Source of the DNA: Fibrobacter sp. UWB10 | Lineage (GTDB): Bacteria; Fibrobacterota; Fibrobacteria; Fibrobacterales; Fibrobacteraceae | Direction of reading: 5' to 3' | Length of the DNA stretch: 64,000 nt | NCBI RefSeq assembly: GCF_900182935.1 | Contig: NZ_FXUE01000002.1 | Location: 310,001-374,000 of the forward strand | Shown: positions 26,540-35,286 of the stretch, in pieces | Position numbering within the stretch: the first letter of the stretch is position 1 | Layout: each line of letters begins with the position of its first letter | The notes under the pieces: generated by a model | The model's database searches: none | What the model saw: the letters and a program-made list of their open reading frames with translations, nothing else | Told to the model about the DNA's origin: nothing | Position numbers and translations under genes: made by a program

Positions 26540-29179
26540 ATGGGTATTGGTTTAAAAACATCGACGATTTTTGCAGGAGTCGTGCTGGCGTTTGGGCTTG
26601 CATCTCCGGCTTTTTCTGCTAACCGCCAGATGGAAAATCTTTCGCGCGGTCTTGCTGTCACGAACACGGGCAAGGGTATGCTCGTGAGTTGGCGCCTTTT
26701 GGGTACCGACGCTCCGGACGTGGAGTTCAATCTCTATCGTGATGGCGAGAAAATTGCTTCCGTTGGTAAGACGGGTGGCACGAACTACCTGGACGCCGCC
26801 GGCAAGACAACTTCCAAATATACGGTCGCGGCAGTAGTTGGCGGCAAGGAAGGTGCCAAGCAGGGTGTTTCCGTGGTGCTCGACAAGACGGTCTCCAACA
26901 GCGGAAAGTCTTTCCCGTATAAGACGATTAAACTGGAAGTCCCCGCGGCACAGACGATGCCCGACGGCGAAAAATGCACGTACACTCCGAACGATGTGAG
27001 TACGGCCGACCTCGACGGCGACGGCGAATACGAACTGATTTTGAAATGGGATCCGTCTAACGCTCACGACAACTCGCAGACGGGCTATACGGGTACGGTA
27101 TTCATCGATGCCTACAAGCTCGACGGTACGCGCCTTTGGCGTATTGACCTCGGTAAGAATATTCGCGCGGGCGCACACTACACGCAGTTCCAGGTCTTTG
27201 ATTACGATGGCGACGGCAAGGCCGAGATGATCGTGAAGACTGCCGACGGCACGATTGACGGTACGGGCAAGGCGATTGGCGACAAGTCGAAGGATTACCG
27301 CGACGCGAGTGGTACGATTCTTAAAGGTCCTGAATACCTGACTGTTTTCCGTGGCGTAGACGGTGCCGCGATTTCGACCGTTACGTACGAACCGAGCCGT
27401 GATATTAACCAGCACGTGAAGGGCAAGGATGCCCATGGCTACTGGGGCGATAACTACGGCAACCGCTGTGAACGCTACTTGGCTGCAACGGGTTATCTGG
27501 ACGGAGTGCACCCGAGTGCAATCTTTGCACGTGGCTACTACAGTTCCTCCTATGTGGCGGCCTATGATTTTGACGGTAAGGACTTGAAGCTCCGCTGGCT
27601 CCACAAGTCGGAATATCCGGGCCAAGGCCTGTACGGCGAAGGAAACCACAGCCTTCAGGCGGTGGACCTTGACGGTGACGGCTACGACGAAATCTTTTTC
27701 GGGGCTGCGGCCTTGAACCACGATGGAACGCTGCGTTACCGCACGGGCCTCGGTCATGGCGATGCCCATCACATCGGTGATCTGGATCCGGATCTTCCGG
27801 GGCTTGAATCCTGGGACGTGCACGAACACAAGGATGCCCAGTACACCGAAGAAATGCGTGCCAATGATGGCAAGATTATTTGGGGCACTCCGCAGCCATC
27901 TGCCGAAGGTGTCGATAATGGCCGTGGCATGGCGGCGGACGTTGATTCTGAATATCGTGGCTATGAAATGTGGTCTGCAAAGGGCGGTGGAATGAAAACC
28001 GCCAAGGGCAAACTCATTGGAACGCCTGCAGTGTCTCAGAACTTCCGCATTTATTTTGATGGCGATGAGTATGACGAACTCTTGGACGGCGCTTTTGTGA
28101 CCAAGTTCAATTCTACGTCGAAAAAATCCGAAACTTATTTCGATGGTCCATCTGCCCTCGGTGTTACCGGTTGCAATGGCACCAAGAATACCCCGAGCCT
28201 TGTGGCCGACCTCTTTGGCGACTGGCGCGAAGAAATGGTAGTGCGTAGCGAAAAGGATCCGACGTTGCTGTACATCGTTTCGACCCCGGTAGAAAGCAAA
28301 CTTCGTGTCTACACGCTGATGCACGATGCCACCTACCGCACGGCGGTTGCGTCTCAAAATACGGCCTATAACCAGCCGTCGCACCTGGGCTACTACTTGC
28401 CCGACATGGTAAAGTCGCTCAAGCAGCCGAGCATCTTCGTAGTGGGCGAGGACCCGACTCCTGCCGACACGACCCCGGTGGTGAACAACGGAAAGTCCGA
28501 ACTGGATGCCTCTACCCCGAAGGATGGCAAGGGCTGGACTCAGAGCGAAAACGAAGGCTTCCTCAAGAACGGCTACTATAACTTTGACAATGCGCTTTCG
28601 AGCTACGGCACTTGGGAAATCTTCTCGAAGACCGAGGCAAAGACCACGCTTACGGTGCGCTTCACGAACGGTGGGAGTACTTCCCGCAATATGGCGGTTA
28701 CCGTGAACGGTGCTTCTGCCGGCACGATTAGCTTCCCCTCGACAGATGCCTCCTGGACGACTTATTCCGAGGCGAAGATCGACGTGAAAATTGTCGCTGG
28801 CGTGAATACGATTACGTTTACCTCGATGACAAGTGACGGCGGCCCGAACTTTGACATGTTCACTTTCGGTATCGACGGTGTAGAACTCTATGATGGTACG
28901 CAGAAGATTGATAATCCGACTGCACTTGCGGTAATTCCGTTCAAGAATGGAGTCTCCTTCAATCCTTCTACGGGCGTGCTCTTTACACCCAAGGCTGGCT
29001 TTGCGGAAGTCTACTTCTACGATATGTCCGGCGCAATGCGCATGGGGGTGTCGCGGAACGTGAATGCAGGCTCTACGACGATTTCGCTTGACCGCGAAAT
29101 GCTTCCGAAGGGAACTTATCTCGTTAAGGTAATGCTTGACGGAAAGGCTGTTTCGACGAAGAAATTCTCGAAGCTATAA
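26540..29179 (+). CDS. Rhamnogalacturonan lyase, PL11-like, with CBM35-like and C-terminal modules
   Basis: A secreted 879-residue enzyme (signal peptide to about A27) that would cleave the rhamnogalacturonan-I backbone of pectin by beta-elimination. The catalytic part (about 28-640) opens RQMENLSRGLAVT and carries calcium-type loops DLDGDGEYE (157), DYDGDGKAE (221) and DLDGDGYDE (376), as in PL11 beta-propellers. Residues about 655-795 form a CBM35-like module (GWTQSENEGFLKNGYYNFDN ... SDGGPNFDMFTFGIDGVE). The last ~75 residues (VYFYDMSG ... LPKGTYLVKV) look like a secretion or anchoring module. It heads a three-gene pectin cluster. Confidence 0.88.
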   Translation: MGIGLKTSTIFAGVVLAFGLASPAFSANRQMENLSRGLAVTNTGKGMLVSWRLLGTDAPDVEFNLYRDGEKIASVGKTGGTNYLDAAGKTTSKYTVAAVVGGKEGAKQGVSVVLDKTVSNSGKSFPYKTIKLEVPAAQTMPDGEKCTYTPNDVSTADLDGDGEYELILKWDPSNAHDNSQTGYTGTVFIDAYKLDGTRLWRIDLGKNIRAGAHYTQFQVFDYDGDGKAEMIVKTADGTIDGTGKAIGDKSKDYRDASGTILKGPEYLTVFRGVDGAAISTVTYEPSRDINQHVKGKDAHGYWGDNYGNRCERYLAATGYLDGVHPSAIFARGYYSSSYVAAYDFDGKDLKLRWLHKSEYPGQGLYGEGNHSLQAVDLDGDGYDEIFFGAAALNHDGTLRYRTGLGHGDAHHIGDLDPDLPGLESWDVHEHKDAQYTEEMRANDGKIIWGTPQPSAEGVDNGRGMAADVDSEYRGYEMWSAKGGGMKTAKGKLIGTPAVSQNFRIYFDGDEYDELLDGAFVTKFNSTSKKSETYFDGPSALGVTGCNGTKNTPSLVADLFGDWREEMVVRSEKDPTLLYIVSTPVESKLRVYTLMHDATYRTAVASQNTAYNQPSHLGYYLPDMVKSLKQPSIFVVGEDPTPADTTPVVNNGKSELDASTPKDGKGWTQSENEGFLKNGYYNFDNALSSYGTWEIFSKTEAKTTLTVRFTNGGSTSRNMAVTVNGASAGTISFPSTDASWTTYSEAKIDVKIVAGVNTITFTSMTSDGGPNFDMFTFGIDGVELYDGTQKIDNPTALAVIPFKNGVSFNPSTGVLFTPKAGFAEVYFYDMSGAMRMGVSRNVNAGSTTISLDREMLPKGTYLVKVMLDGKAVSTKKFSKL

Positions 29180-29189
29180 ACACCTCACT

Positions 29190-29236
29190 GCCTAGCCTTG
29201 GTCTTTCGAATGTTGGACCGGGGCTAGGCGATTTTT
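29190..29236 (+). terminator. Terminator after the PL11 gene
   Basis: A long stem: GCCTAGCC (29190-29197) pairs with GGCTAGGC (29222-29229), with extra GGTC/GACC pairing inside, followed by GATTTTT. It may reduce read-through into the esterase gene that starts at 29247. Confidence 0.8.
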
Positions 29237-29246
29237 GATTTTGGTT

Positions 29247-31106
29247 ATGAAGATGTTTAATAAAATCTGGCAATCTGCCGTAATCGCATCGATGGTCGTC
29301 GCTCCGCTCACATGGTCGGCAGTGGCTATCTACATGTGTGGTGACTCCACCATGCAGGACTGGGCCGAGGGTTACTACCCCAAGCAGGGGCAGGGCCAGG
29401 ATTTCCATTTTTGGTTTGATCCGACCAAGGCTACGGTCGTGAATCGCGGCCAGGGTGGCATGTCGCTCGGTGGCGGCGGTCTTGACAAGAAGGGTAATAC
29501 CGCTGTCGGCTATTACGACATGTTCTTCAAGAAAGGTTGCTCCAATGGCAACTGCATCGCTGAAAAACTCAAGGCGGGCGACTACGTCGTGATCCAGTTC
29601 GGTATTAACGACGTGAACTACAGTACCGAAGATTTCTTTGCTTCGAACATGAAAAAGATGGTGAGCGATGTCCGCGCGAAGGGCGCTTACCCGATTATTA
29701 TGAGCCCGATTCGTCGTAAGTATTACGATTCTCCGACGCAGATTCATAACAGCTACCGCGGCTACCCGGCGCTCAATAAGAGCCTCGCCGAAGAACTCAA
29801 CGTGCCGTTTATCGACATGAGCGAAATGGTCGCGAACTACATGATTTCTGTGGGTGAACGCTATGCGGAACAGTATGTCTTCAATTATGCGACCAAGTCT
29901 GAATACAGCAACTTGGGAAGCGACCAGACTGACGCCGTGCATTTGCAGATGAACGGTGCGAACGCTTTCGGTCGAATCATTACCGAGCAGATGCGCGCCC
30001 ACAGTGACCCGATTGTGAAAAAACTCGGTGACTATATGGCGCCCATGTACCAGGTCGAAGTCAAGGTGAGTCCCGAAGGTGCTGCCGAAGCGACTTCGAT
30101 TAACGCCTATTACCCGAAGGGCATGACCGTGATGCTCAAGACTATTCCGAAGAGCGGCAAGAAGTTCTTGGGCTGGTACGATGGCAACGGCAACAAAGTG
30201 GGTGCCCCGAGCCGTTCGAACGTGAAGTCTCCTTACATTCATACGTTCGTGATGGGTAGTGCCTCGACGCAGTTCACGGCGGTTTACGAGGGCGGAACGG
30301 CGCAGAAATATACCGGCGATGGTGCTGCGTTAACTGCGTTCCCGACCACGACTCCGAAGAGCCTTGACGATGTGACCTTTGTTCCGTTTACCCCGATTGA
30401 AGGCAGCACGCAGGATACGGTGAAAATTGACAAGGATATCAAGAAATTCTTTGATGCAAGCACTCCGGATACGGCTGGAATTGGCTGGACTCAGAACGAA
30501 TGGACTGGCTTTACGGGCGAAGGCTATTACAATCTGGATAATACGAATGCCTCGTTTGCCGCATATAAGGTCAAGTTCCCAGGCGCAGGCTACGTGACGC
30601 TTGCGGTGCGCTATGCAAACGGCGGATCGTCGGATCGTATGTTCAATGCCTATTTGGACCATGACTACCTCGTGAGTGCACCGCCGACGGGAGGTTGGGA
30701 CAAATGGGATACCGCCTACGTGGTGATGGATGCCCCGCAAGGTGAAGCCGAACTCAAGATTATGTCGCTTACAAGCGATGGCGCTCCGAATCTGGATGCC
30801 TTCGGTTTCAGTATCGACGGCGTTTGCCGCGTAAGCGAAGGCTGCGAAGAACAGGATACTTCGAAAACAGCTATTGCAATGGCTTCTACGCAGGTTGCAT
30901 TTGCTCAGTTGAATGGCAATGTTTTGAAAATTAATGGCAGTAATGCCCGTATTGATGTGTTCGATATGCGCGGTCGCTTGATGGCTCGCAAGATTGCGGG
31001 TGGTGAAGTTGACTTGTCGAACTTGGTGAAGGCAAATGGCCTGTACCGCGTTATGGTTCGCCAAGGTAGCGCCAAGTATGCAACCACATGGGCAAAGGTG
31101 AGGTAG
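29247..31106 (+). CDS. Rhamnogalacturonan acetylesterase-like SGNH hydrolase (CE12-like) with CBM35-like module
   Basis: A secreted 619-residue esterase that would remove acetyl groups from pectin so that the lyase can act. The SGNH residues are visible: S34 in YMCGDSTMQ, the oxyanion Gly in RGQGGMS, Asn in FGINDVNYS, and the D229/H232 pair in DAVHLQMNG. A signal peptide precedes them. A Big/InlB-like segment (about 270-350), a CBM35-like module (GWTQNEWTGFTGEGYYNLDN ... SDGAPNLDAFGF) and a C-terminal VFDMRGR module follow. ATG 29247 is used; the TTG at 29235 is less likely. Confidence 0.85.
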   Translation: MKMFNKIWQSAVIASMVVAPLTWSAVAIYMCGDSTMQDWAEGYYPKQGQGQDFHFWFDPTKATVVNRGQGGMSLGGGGLDKKGNTAVGYYDMFFKKGCSNGNCIAEKLKAGDYVVIQFGINDVNYSTEDFFASNMKKMVSDVRAKGAYPIIMSPIRRKYYDSPTQIHNSYRGYPALNKSLAEELNVPFIDMSEMVANYMISVGERYAEQYVFNYATKSEYSNLGSDQTDAVHLQMNGANAFGRIITEQMRAHSDPIVKKLGDYMAPMYQVEVKVSPEGAAEATSINAYYPKGMTVMLKTIPKSGKKFLGWYDGNGNKVGAPSRSNVKSPYIHTFVMGSASTQFTAVYEGGTAQKYTGDGAALTAFPTTTPKSLDDVTFVPFTPIEGSTQDTVKIDKDIKKFFDASTPDTAGIGWTQNEWTGFTGEGYYNLDNTNASFAAYKVKFPGAGYVTLAVRYANGGSSDRMFNAYLDHDYLVSAPPTGGWDKWDTAYVVMDAPQGEAELKIMSLTSDGAPNLDAFGFSIDGVCRVSEGCEEQDTSKTAIAMASTQVAFAQLNGNVLKINGSNARIDVFDMRGRLMARKIAGGEVDLSNLVKANGLYRVMVRQGSAKYATTWAKVR

Positions 31107-31109
31107 GCT

Positions 31110-32978
31110 ATGAAGGGTGTTTTAAAATTCTTCGTTGCTGCCGCCATTTTTGCTGGCGTTGCCGTGAGTGATTCCACTAGTTTCTCTATCTACGTGGTGG
31201 GTGATTCAACTGTTTGCACTTATAAGGATAATGCTTATCCGCAAACGGGTTGGGGCCAGGTTCTTGGCTATTTCTTTGATGCGTCTCGCGTGAAGGTGAA
31301 TAACTATGCCATCGGTGGCCGCAGTTCTAGAACCTTTATTGAAGAAGGCCGTTTGGACGAAGTCAAGGGCAAGCTCCAGAAGGGGGATTACCTGTTCGTG
31401 CAGTTTGGTCATAATGACCGCGACTACAGTAAGGCTGCCCGCTATGTGGAACCGTCGCAGTTTCCTGGCTACATCCAGAAGTATGTGGATGCTGCGCAGG
31501 CAAAGGGTGCCAATGCAATCTTGATTTCGCCGATGAACTTGAACGGTAGCCGTAACGTGTTCTCTACGGGCGACAAGAACTACGATGCTCGAGGCATGAT
31601 GCAGACGGTGGCGAAGAACAACAAGGTTCCGTTTGTCGATTTGAACATGAAGTCGTACAACACCTACAATACGACTTACAAGAACATGCCTGATTACGTG
31701 ACACGTTATCTGTACAAGAAACTGGAGAAGGGCGAATATCCGAATTACCCGGATGGCGTGAACGATGGAACGACACATTTCCAGGAGATGGGTTCCATGG
31801 GCCATGCCCAGATGATTTGCGAAGAACTTGAAGAAAATCTCAAGAGCAATTCGAATCTTTCTGCCGACGCAAAGGCGGCGCTCACCACGCTTGTTTCTAC
31901 TATCAAGAAACGTTACACCATCAAGGTGCAGACAAACCTTTCGAATTACAACGGTCTCATCACGCAGACTCAGTATTTCCCGGCGGGTTCCCCGATGACG
32001 CTCCGCGTGACTCCGAACGGTCAGACCTTCGAAAAGTGGGTGGACGACGACTGTAACGAAATCTCGAAGAATATGATTTATTACGGTTTCAAAACCAAGG
32101 CCCGCAATATCACTTATACGGCGGTGTTCAAGGGCGGTTCCGAATGCAAGAAAATTGCTCACGATTCCGAAGAACAGGGTGGCGACAATCCGACTTCTTC
32201 TAGTTCTGAAGGGCCGGAATCGTCTAGTTCCATTGATCCGAAACTTTGCTTTGACGGCACCGCTGATGCGGCGTGGCCTTCTCCGATTGATATGTCGAAT
32301 CCTGAAATTGCAGATGGCTTGACGGAATCGAACCATGAGGGCTATACGGGGCAGGGCTTCTTCAATATTGAAAATAGTGCTTACAGTACCGCGACTTATA
32401 AGTTGACTTCTGACCAGTCGGCCTCCAATGCCCGCGTCATGATCCGCTATTCGTTCCAAGGCAATTCTAACCGCGATATGAAATTCACGATCGATAACGG
32501 AACTTACGATGTGGCTTTCCCCTCGACGGGCAGTTGGGACAAGTGGGATACCGCTTATATCGAAGATGTTTGGGTGGATGCTCTTGACTTTAAGATGAAG
32601 ATTGCCTCGACGACAAGTGACGGCGGCCCGAATATCGATATGATTGCCTTTGATATGAAGGGAGTGTACCGCACGGGTTGTAAGCCTGCTAAGGTTGAAA
32701 ACGATGTGGAATCTTCTAGCAGCACGACTTCTTTTGTGAATCCGATTGCCTCGGGCGTTTCGTTTGATGCTCGTCATTTGACTGTTTCGACTCAGGGTGG
32801 TTTAATGGATGTCCAATTGATGGATGTCATGGGCAAAACCTTGAAACGTGAAGTCCGAAATGTGGCTCCGGGTACGGTTTCTCTGCTTTCTGATGGTGAA
32901 AAACTTGCTAAAGGTCGCTATTTTGCAAGAATTTCGCTTAATGGGCGGCTCTTGCTGGTGCAACCTTTTGTATATTAA
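31110..32978 (+). CDS. Rhamnogalacturonan acetylesterase-like SGNH hydrolase (CE12-like), second copy
   Basis: A 622-residue secreted paralogue starting 3 nt after the previous stop. SGNH blocks are YVVGDSTVCTY (S33), YAIGGRSSRTF, VQFGHNDRDYS and the D219/H223 pair in NDGTTHFQE. This version is closer to the YxiM/RhgT type than its neighbour, so the two may prefer different acetyl positions. Poly-serine linkers (SSSSEGPESSSS) join the catalytic part to a CBM35-like module ending SDGGPNIDMIAFDMKGV. The C-terminal VQLMDVMGK ... KGRYFARI module matches the other two enzymes. Confidence 0.86.
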   Translation: MKGVLKFFVAAAIFAGVAVSDSTSFSIYVVGDSTVCTYKDNAYPQTGWGQVLGYFFDASRVKVNNYAIGGRSSRTFIEEGRLDEVKGKLQKGDYLFVQFGHNDRDYSKAARYVEPSQFPGYIQKYVDAAQAKGANAILISPMNLNGSRNVFSTGDKNYDARGMMQTVAKNNKVPFVDLNMKSYNTYNTTYKNMPDYVTRYLYKKLEKGEYPNYPDGVNDGTTHFQEMGSMGHAQMICEELEENLKSNSNLSADAKAALTTLVSTIKKRYTIKVQTNLSNYNGLITQTQYFPAGSPMTLRVTPNGQTFEKWVDDDCNEISKNMIYYGFKTKARNITYTAVFKGGSECKKIAHDSEEQGGDNPTSSSSEGPESSSSIDPKLCFDGTADAAWPSPIDMSNPEIADGLTESNHEGYTGQGFFNIENSAYSTATYKLTSDQSASNARVMIRYSFQGNSNRDMKFTIDNGTYDVAFPSTGSWDKWDTAYIEDVWVDALDFKMKIASTTSDGGPNIDMIAFDMKGVYRTGCKPAKVENDVESSSSTTSFVNPIASGVSFDARHLTVSTQGGLMDVQLMDVMGKTLKREVRNVAPGTVSLLSDGEKLAKGRYFARISLNGRLLLVQPFVY

Positions 32979-32995
32979 GAAAAAACGGAGGCTTT

Positions 32996-33433
32996 ATGAA
33001 GCTTTTTAAATTGATTACATCTGTGTGCGCAGTGTCTGCTGCATTTATGTTTGTTGCATGTGACGATTCTTCGTCTGCAAGTGCCAATGACGACGAAAAG
33101 CTTGATTGCTCGGTTTCTGATGGCGTGAAAGTTGTTTCTCCCAAGAAGGGCGATTCCTTCAAGATGGGCGAAACCATCACGGTGGTTTACGGTTCTGATG
33201 TACAGGGCTCCGGTTACCGCTTTGTGTTCAAGACGTCTGAAGAAGATGCCGGTATCGACATGCTCGAAGAATCTGCCGGTCCTGAAAAACCGGACGGAAA
33301 GACTTGCTATGAACAGCAGGTGAAGCTGACTGAAGATGTCGCTGAACCGACCGAAACGGCTATCATTCGCGTGATTCCGTACGAAAAGACCTCCAAGGCT
33401 GGTAATTCTGCCACCTTTAAGGTGACAAAATAG
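32996..33433 (+). CDS. Small lipoprotein downstream of the pectin cluster
   Basis: A 145-residue lipoprotein (lipobox FVAC) with a Ser-rich spacer after the Cys. The rest reads VKVVSPKKGDSFKMGETITVVYGSD, then a beta-rich stretch with a conserved-looking Cys (KTCYEQQVKL) and IIRVIPYEKTSKAGNSATFKV. It resembles an Ig-like or GPI-anchor-type (Ser-Thr) beta-sandwich domain. I do not recognise a defined family. It could help assemble or hold enzymes at the surface. Confidence 0.7.
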   Translation: MKLFKLITSVCAVSAAFMFVACDDSSSASANDDEKLDCSVSDGVKVVSPKKGDSFKMGETITVVYGSDVQGSGYRFVFKTSEEDAGIDMLEESAGPEKPDGKTCYEQQVKLTEDVAEPTETAIIRVIPYEKTSKAGNSATFKVTK

Positions 33434-33435
33434 TC

Positions 33436-34497
33436 TTGAACTCGACTTTAAAATTCGAAGACACCTCAATCACCGTAGCCCTTGTGGGTTGCGGTGGTTT
33501 TATTGGTAGTCACCTTTTGCGCGCCATTTTTGAACGCACTAGTTGGCGTGTTTTTGGCGTGGACCTGGATTCGTACCGCATTCAAGAACATTTGACGAAT
33601 CCTCGGTTTGAATTTTTGAGCGCAGACCTTGCTGACCCCGAGGTGGTAGCGCGCATTGCGCAGTTCCCGGTAGTGGTGAACTTGGCGGCCATCTGTACGC
33701 CCGGTCGCTACATGGCCGAAGCGGCCGAGGTGATTCGCAGCAATTACGATCATCCGCGTGTATTGGCTGATGCTTGTGCCAAGAGCGGTAGCTGGCTGAT
33801 TCATTTTTCGACTTCTGAAATTTACGGCAAGACGGCGGCTGATTCGGGCGCGCTTTTCGAAGACGAGTCCGAAATTGTGCTTGGGCCGGTAGCGGCAAGT
33901 CGCTGGAGCTATGCGACAGCGAAACTCTTGACCGAACGTTATTTGGCAGGGCTCGCGGGCTTGAATTGGACGGTAGTCCGCCCGTTTAATTTCGTGGGCC
34001 CGTTCATGGACTTTATGCCGGGAGTCGATGGCGAAGGAATCCCGCGTGTGCTTGCGAATTTTTCGACGGCGCTTGTACGCGGCGAAACGCTTAAGCTTGT
34101 AAACGGCGGCTTAGCCAAACGTTGCTTTACCTCGGTGCACGATGCGGTAGACTTTATGTTCTGCGTATTTGCGGCGGGCGAAAATCCGGAACGTCGTGCT
34201 GGAGTGCTTTCGCAGGCTTTTAATGTGGGAAATGCCGCAAACGAAGTTTCGATTGCAGAACTCTCGCAGTTGATGCGCTCGGTGTATGCCGAAGTCAAGG
34301 GAATTCCTGAAAGTGCGGTTCCCGGAGTCGAAATTGTTTCGGGCGAAGAATATTACGGCAAGGGCTACGATGATTCGTTGCGCCGCCTGCCTTCTGTCGA
34401 AAAGGCGGAACGCTTGCTTGGCTTTAAGGCGAAAATTCCGCTGAAAGAAGCTCTCGAAGAATCGTTGGCCTGGTTTGTGGGGCATTATGAAGTGTGA
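33436..34497 (+). CDS. NAD-dependent epimerase/decarboxylase, ArnA C-domain-like
   Basis: An extended short-chain dehydrogenase of 353 residues. The Rossmann motif is ALVGCGGFIGSHLL, the catalytic set is in STSEIYGK and SYATAKLLTERYL (YxxxK), and RPFNFVGPFMD follows. The RW-SY-AK arrangement is like the decarboxylase domain of ArnA and related UDP-sugar enzymes, so the substrate is probably a UDP-uronate or UDP-sugar. It starts at TTG 2 nt after the lipoprotein stop, with AAGGTG upstream and no nearer ATG. It overlaps the following GT2 gene by 11 nt, so the two probably work in one glycan or lipid modification. Confidence 0.8.
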   Translation: MNSTLKFEDTSITVALVGCGGFIGSHLLRAIFERTSWRVFGVDLDSYRIQEHLTNPRFEFLSADLADPEVVARIAQFPVVVNLAAICTPGRYMAEAAEVIRSNYDHPRVLADACAKSGSWLIHFSTSEIYGKTAADSGALFEDESEIVLGPVAASRWSYATAKLLTERYLAGLAGLNWTVVRPFNFVGPFMDFMPGVDGEGIPRVLANFSTALVRGETLKLVNGGLAKRCFTSVHDAVDFMFCVFAAGENPERRAGVLSQAFNVGNAANEVSIAELSQLMRSVYAEVKGIPESAVPGVEIVSGEEYYGKGYDDSLRRLPSVEKAERLLGFKAKIPLKEALEESLAWFVGHYEV

Positions 34498-35242
34498 CCA
34501 TTTTATTTTTGTCCCCGCTTATAATGTAGCTGATACTCTTGCCTCTGTCCTGCAAAAAATTTCCGACGAAGTTTGGAATACATCGGTTATCTTGGTGATT
34601 GATGATGGCTCTGTTGACGATACCCGCGGAGCCTTTGAAAACTTTGTCGCGACACTCGATAGTAATAAAAAGTCAAGGCTGCGTTACATGCGCTTTGAAC
34701 TGAATGCGGGCTATGGCGCTGTGGTTAAGAAGGGTATAGCCGAGGGGCTCCGTTCTGGTGCCGAACTCGTGGCATGTTTGCATGGCGATGGACAGTACCC
34801 GGCAGAACAGCTCGATGAATTTTTTGACTATCTCAAGACGGTCAACCATGTTGACCACGAAGACGAAAGAAAGTTTGCCTTGGTTCAAGGCTCGCGTCTC
34901 TTGACTCGCGGTGGTGCAAAGGCGGGAAATATGCCCTTGCACAAGCGTGTTGGCGGTGCCTTCTTGACGGCTGTTGAGAACCTGGCTTTTTACCAGAAGT
35001 TGACAGATCGTCACAGCGGATTTATCGTGTATGATTCGGAATTTTTGAGGACGCTTGAACTCGATAAATTGAGTACATCGTTCGATATTGATCTCGAAAT
35101 TATCTCGATTGCGGATTCTTTGGGCTACAAGCTTGCGGAACTCCCGATTCCAACGCGTTACGCCGGCGAAAAGTCGAACTTGAACGTCTTTACCTACGGT
35201 CTGCGCGTTTTGCGTCAGGTTGTTCGCCGTTTTGGCACTTAG
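34487..35242 (+). CDS. Family 2 glycosyltransferase (DPM1/ArnC-like)
   Basis: A 251-residue GT-A transferase: FVPAYNVADTLASVLQKI at the N-terminus, VILVIDDGSVDD for nucleotide-sugar binding, NAGYGAVVKKGI and ACLHGDGQYPAEQ (metal-binding Asp). It lacks the C-terminal membrane helices of ArnC, so it may be a soluble or membrane-associated polyprenyl-phosphate sugar transferase. ATG 34487 is used because the family pattern begins immediately. Coupling with the upstream epimerase supports a joint pathway. Confidence 0.82.
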   Translation: MKCDHFIFVPAYNVADTLASVLQKISDEVWNTSVILVIDDGSVDDTRGAFENFVATLDSNKKSRLRYMRFELNAGYGAVVKKGIAEGLRSGAELVACLHGDGQYPAEQLDEFFDYLKTVNHVDHEDERKFALVQGSRLLTRGGAKAGNMPLHKRVGGAFLTAVENLAFYQKLTDRHSGFIVYDSEFLRTLELDKLSTSFDIDLEIISIADSLGYKLAELPIPTRYAGEKSNLNVFTYGLRVLRQVVRRFGT

Positions 35243-35286
35243 CTTTTTTATAATTACTATGGAAAATACCAATTAGGGAGCGAATA

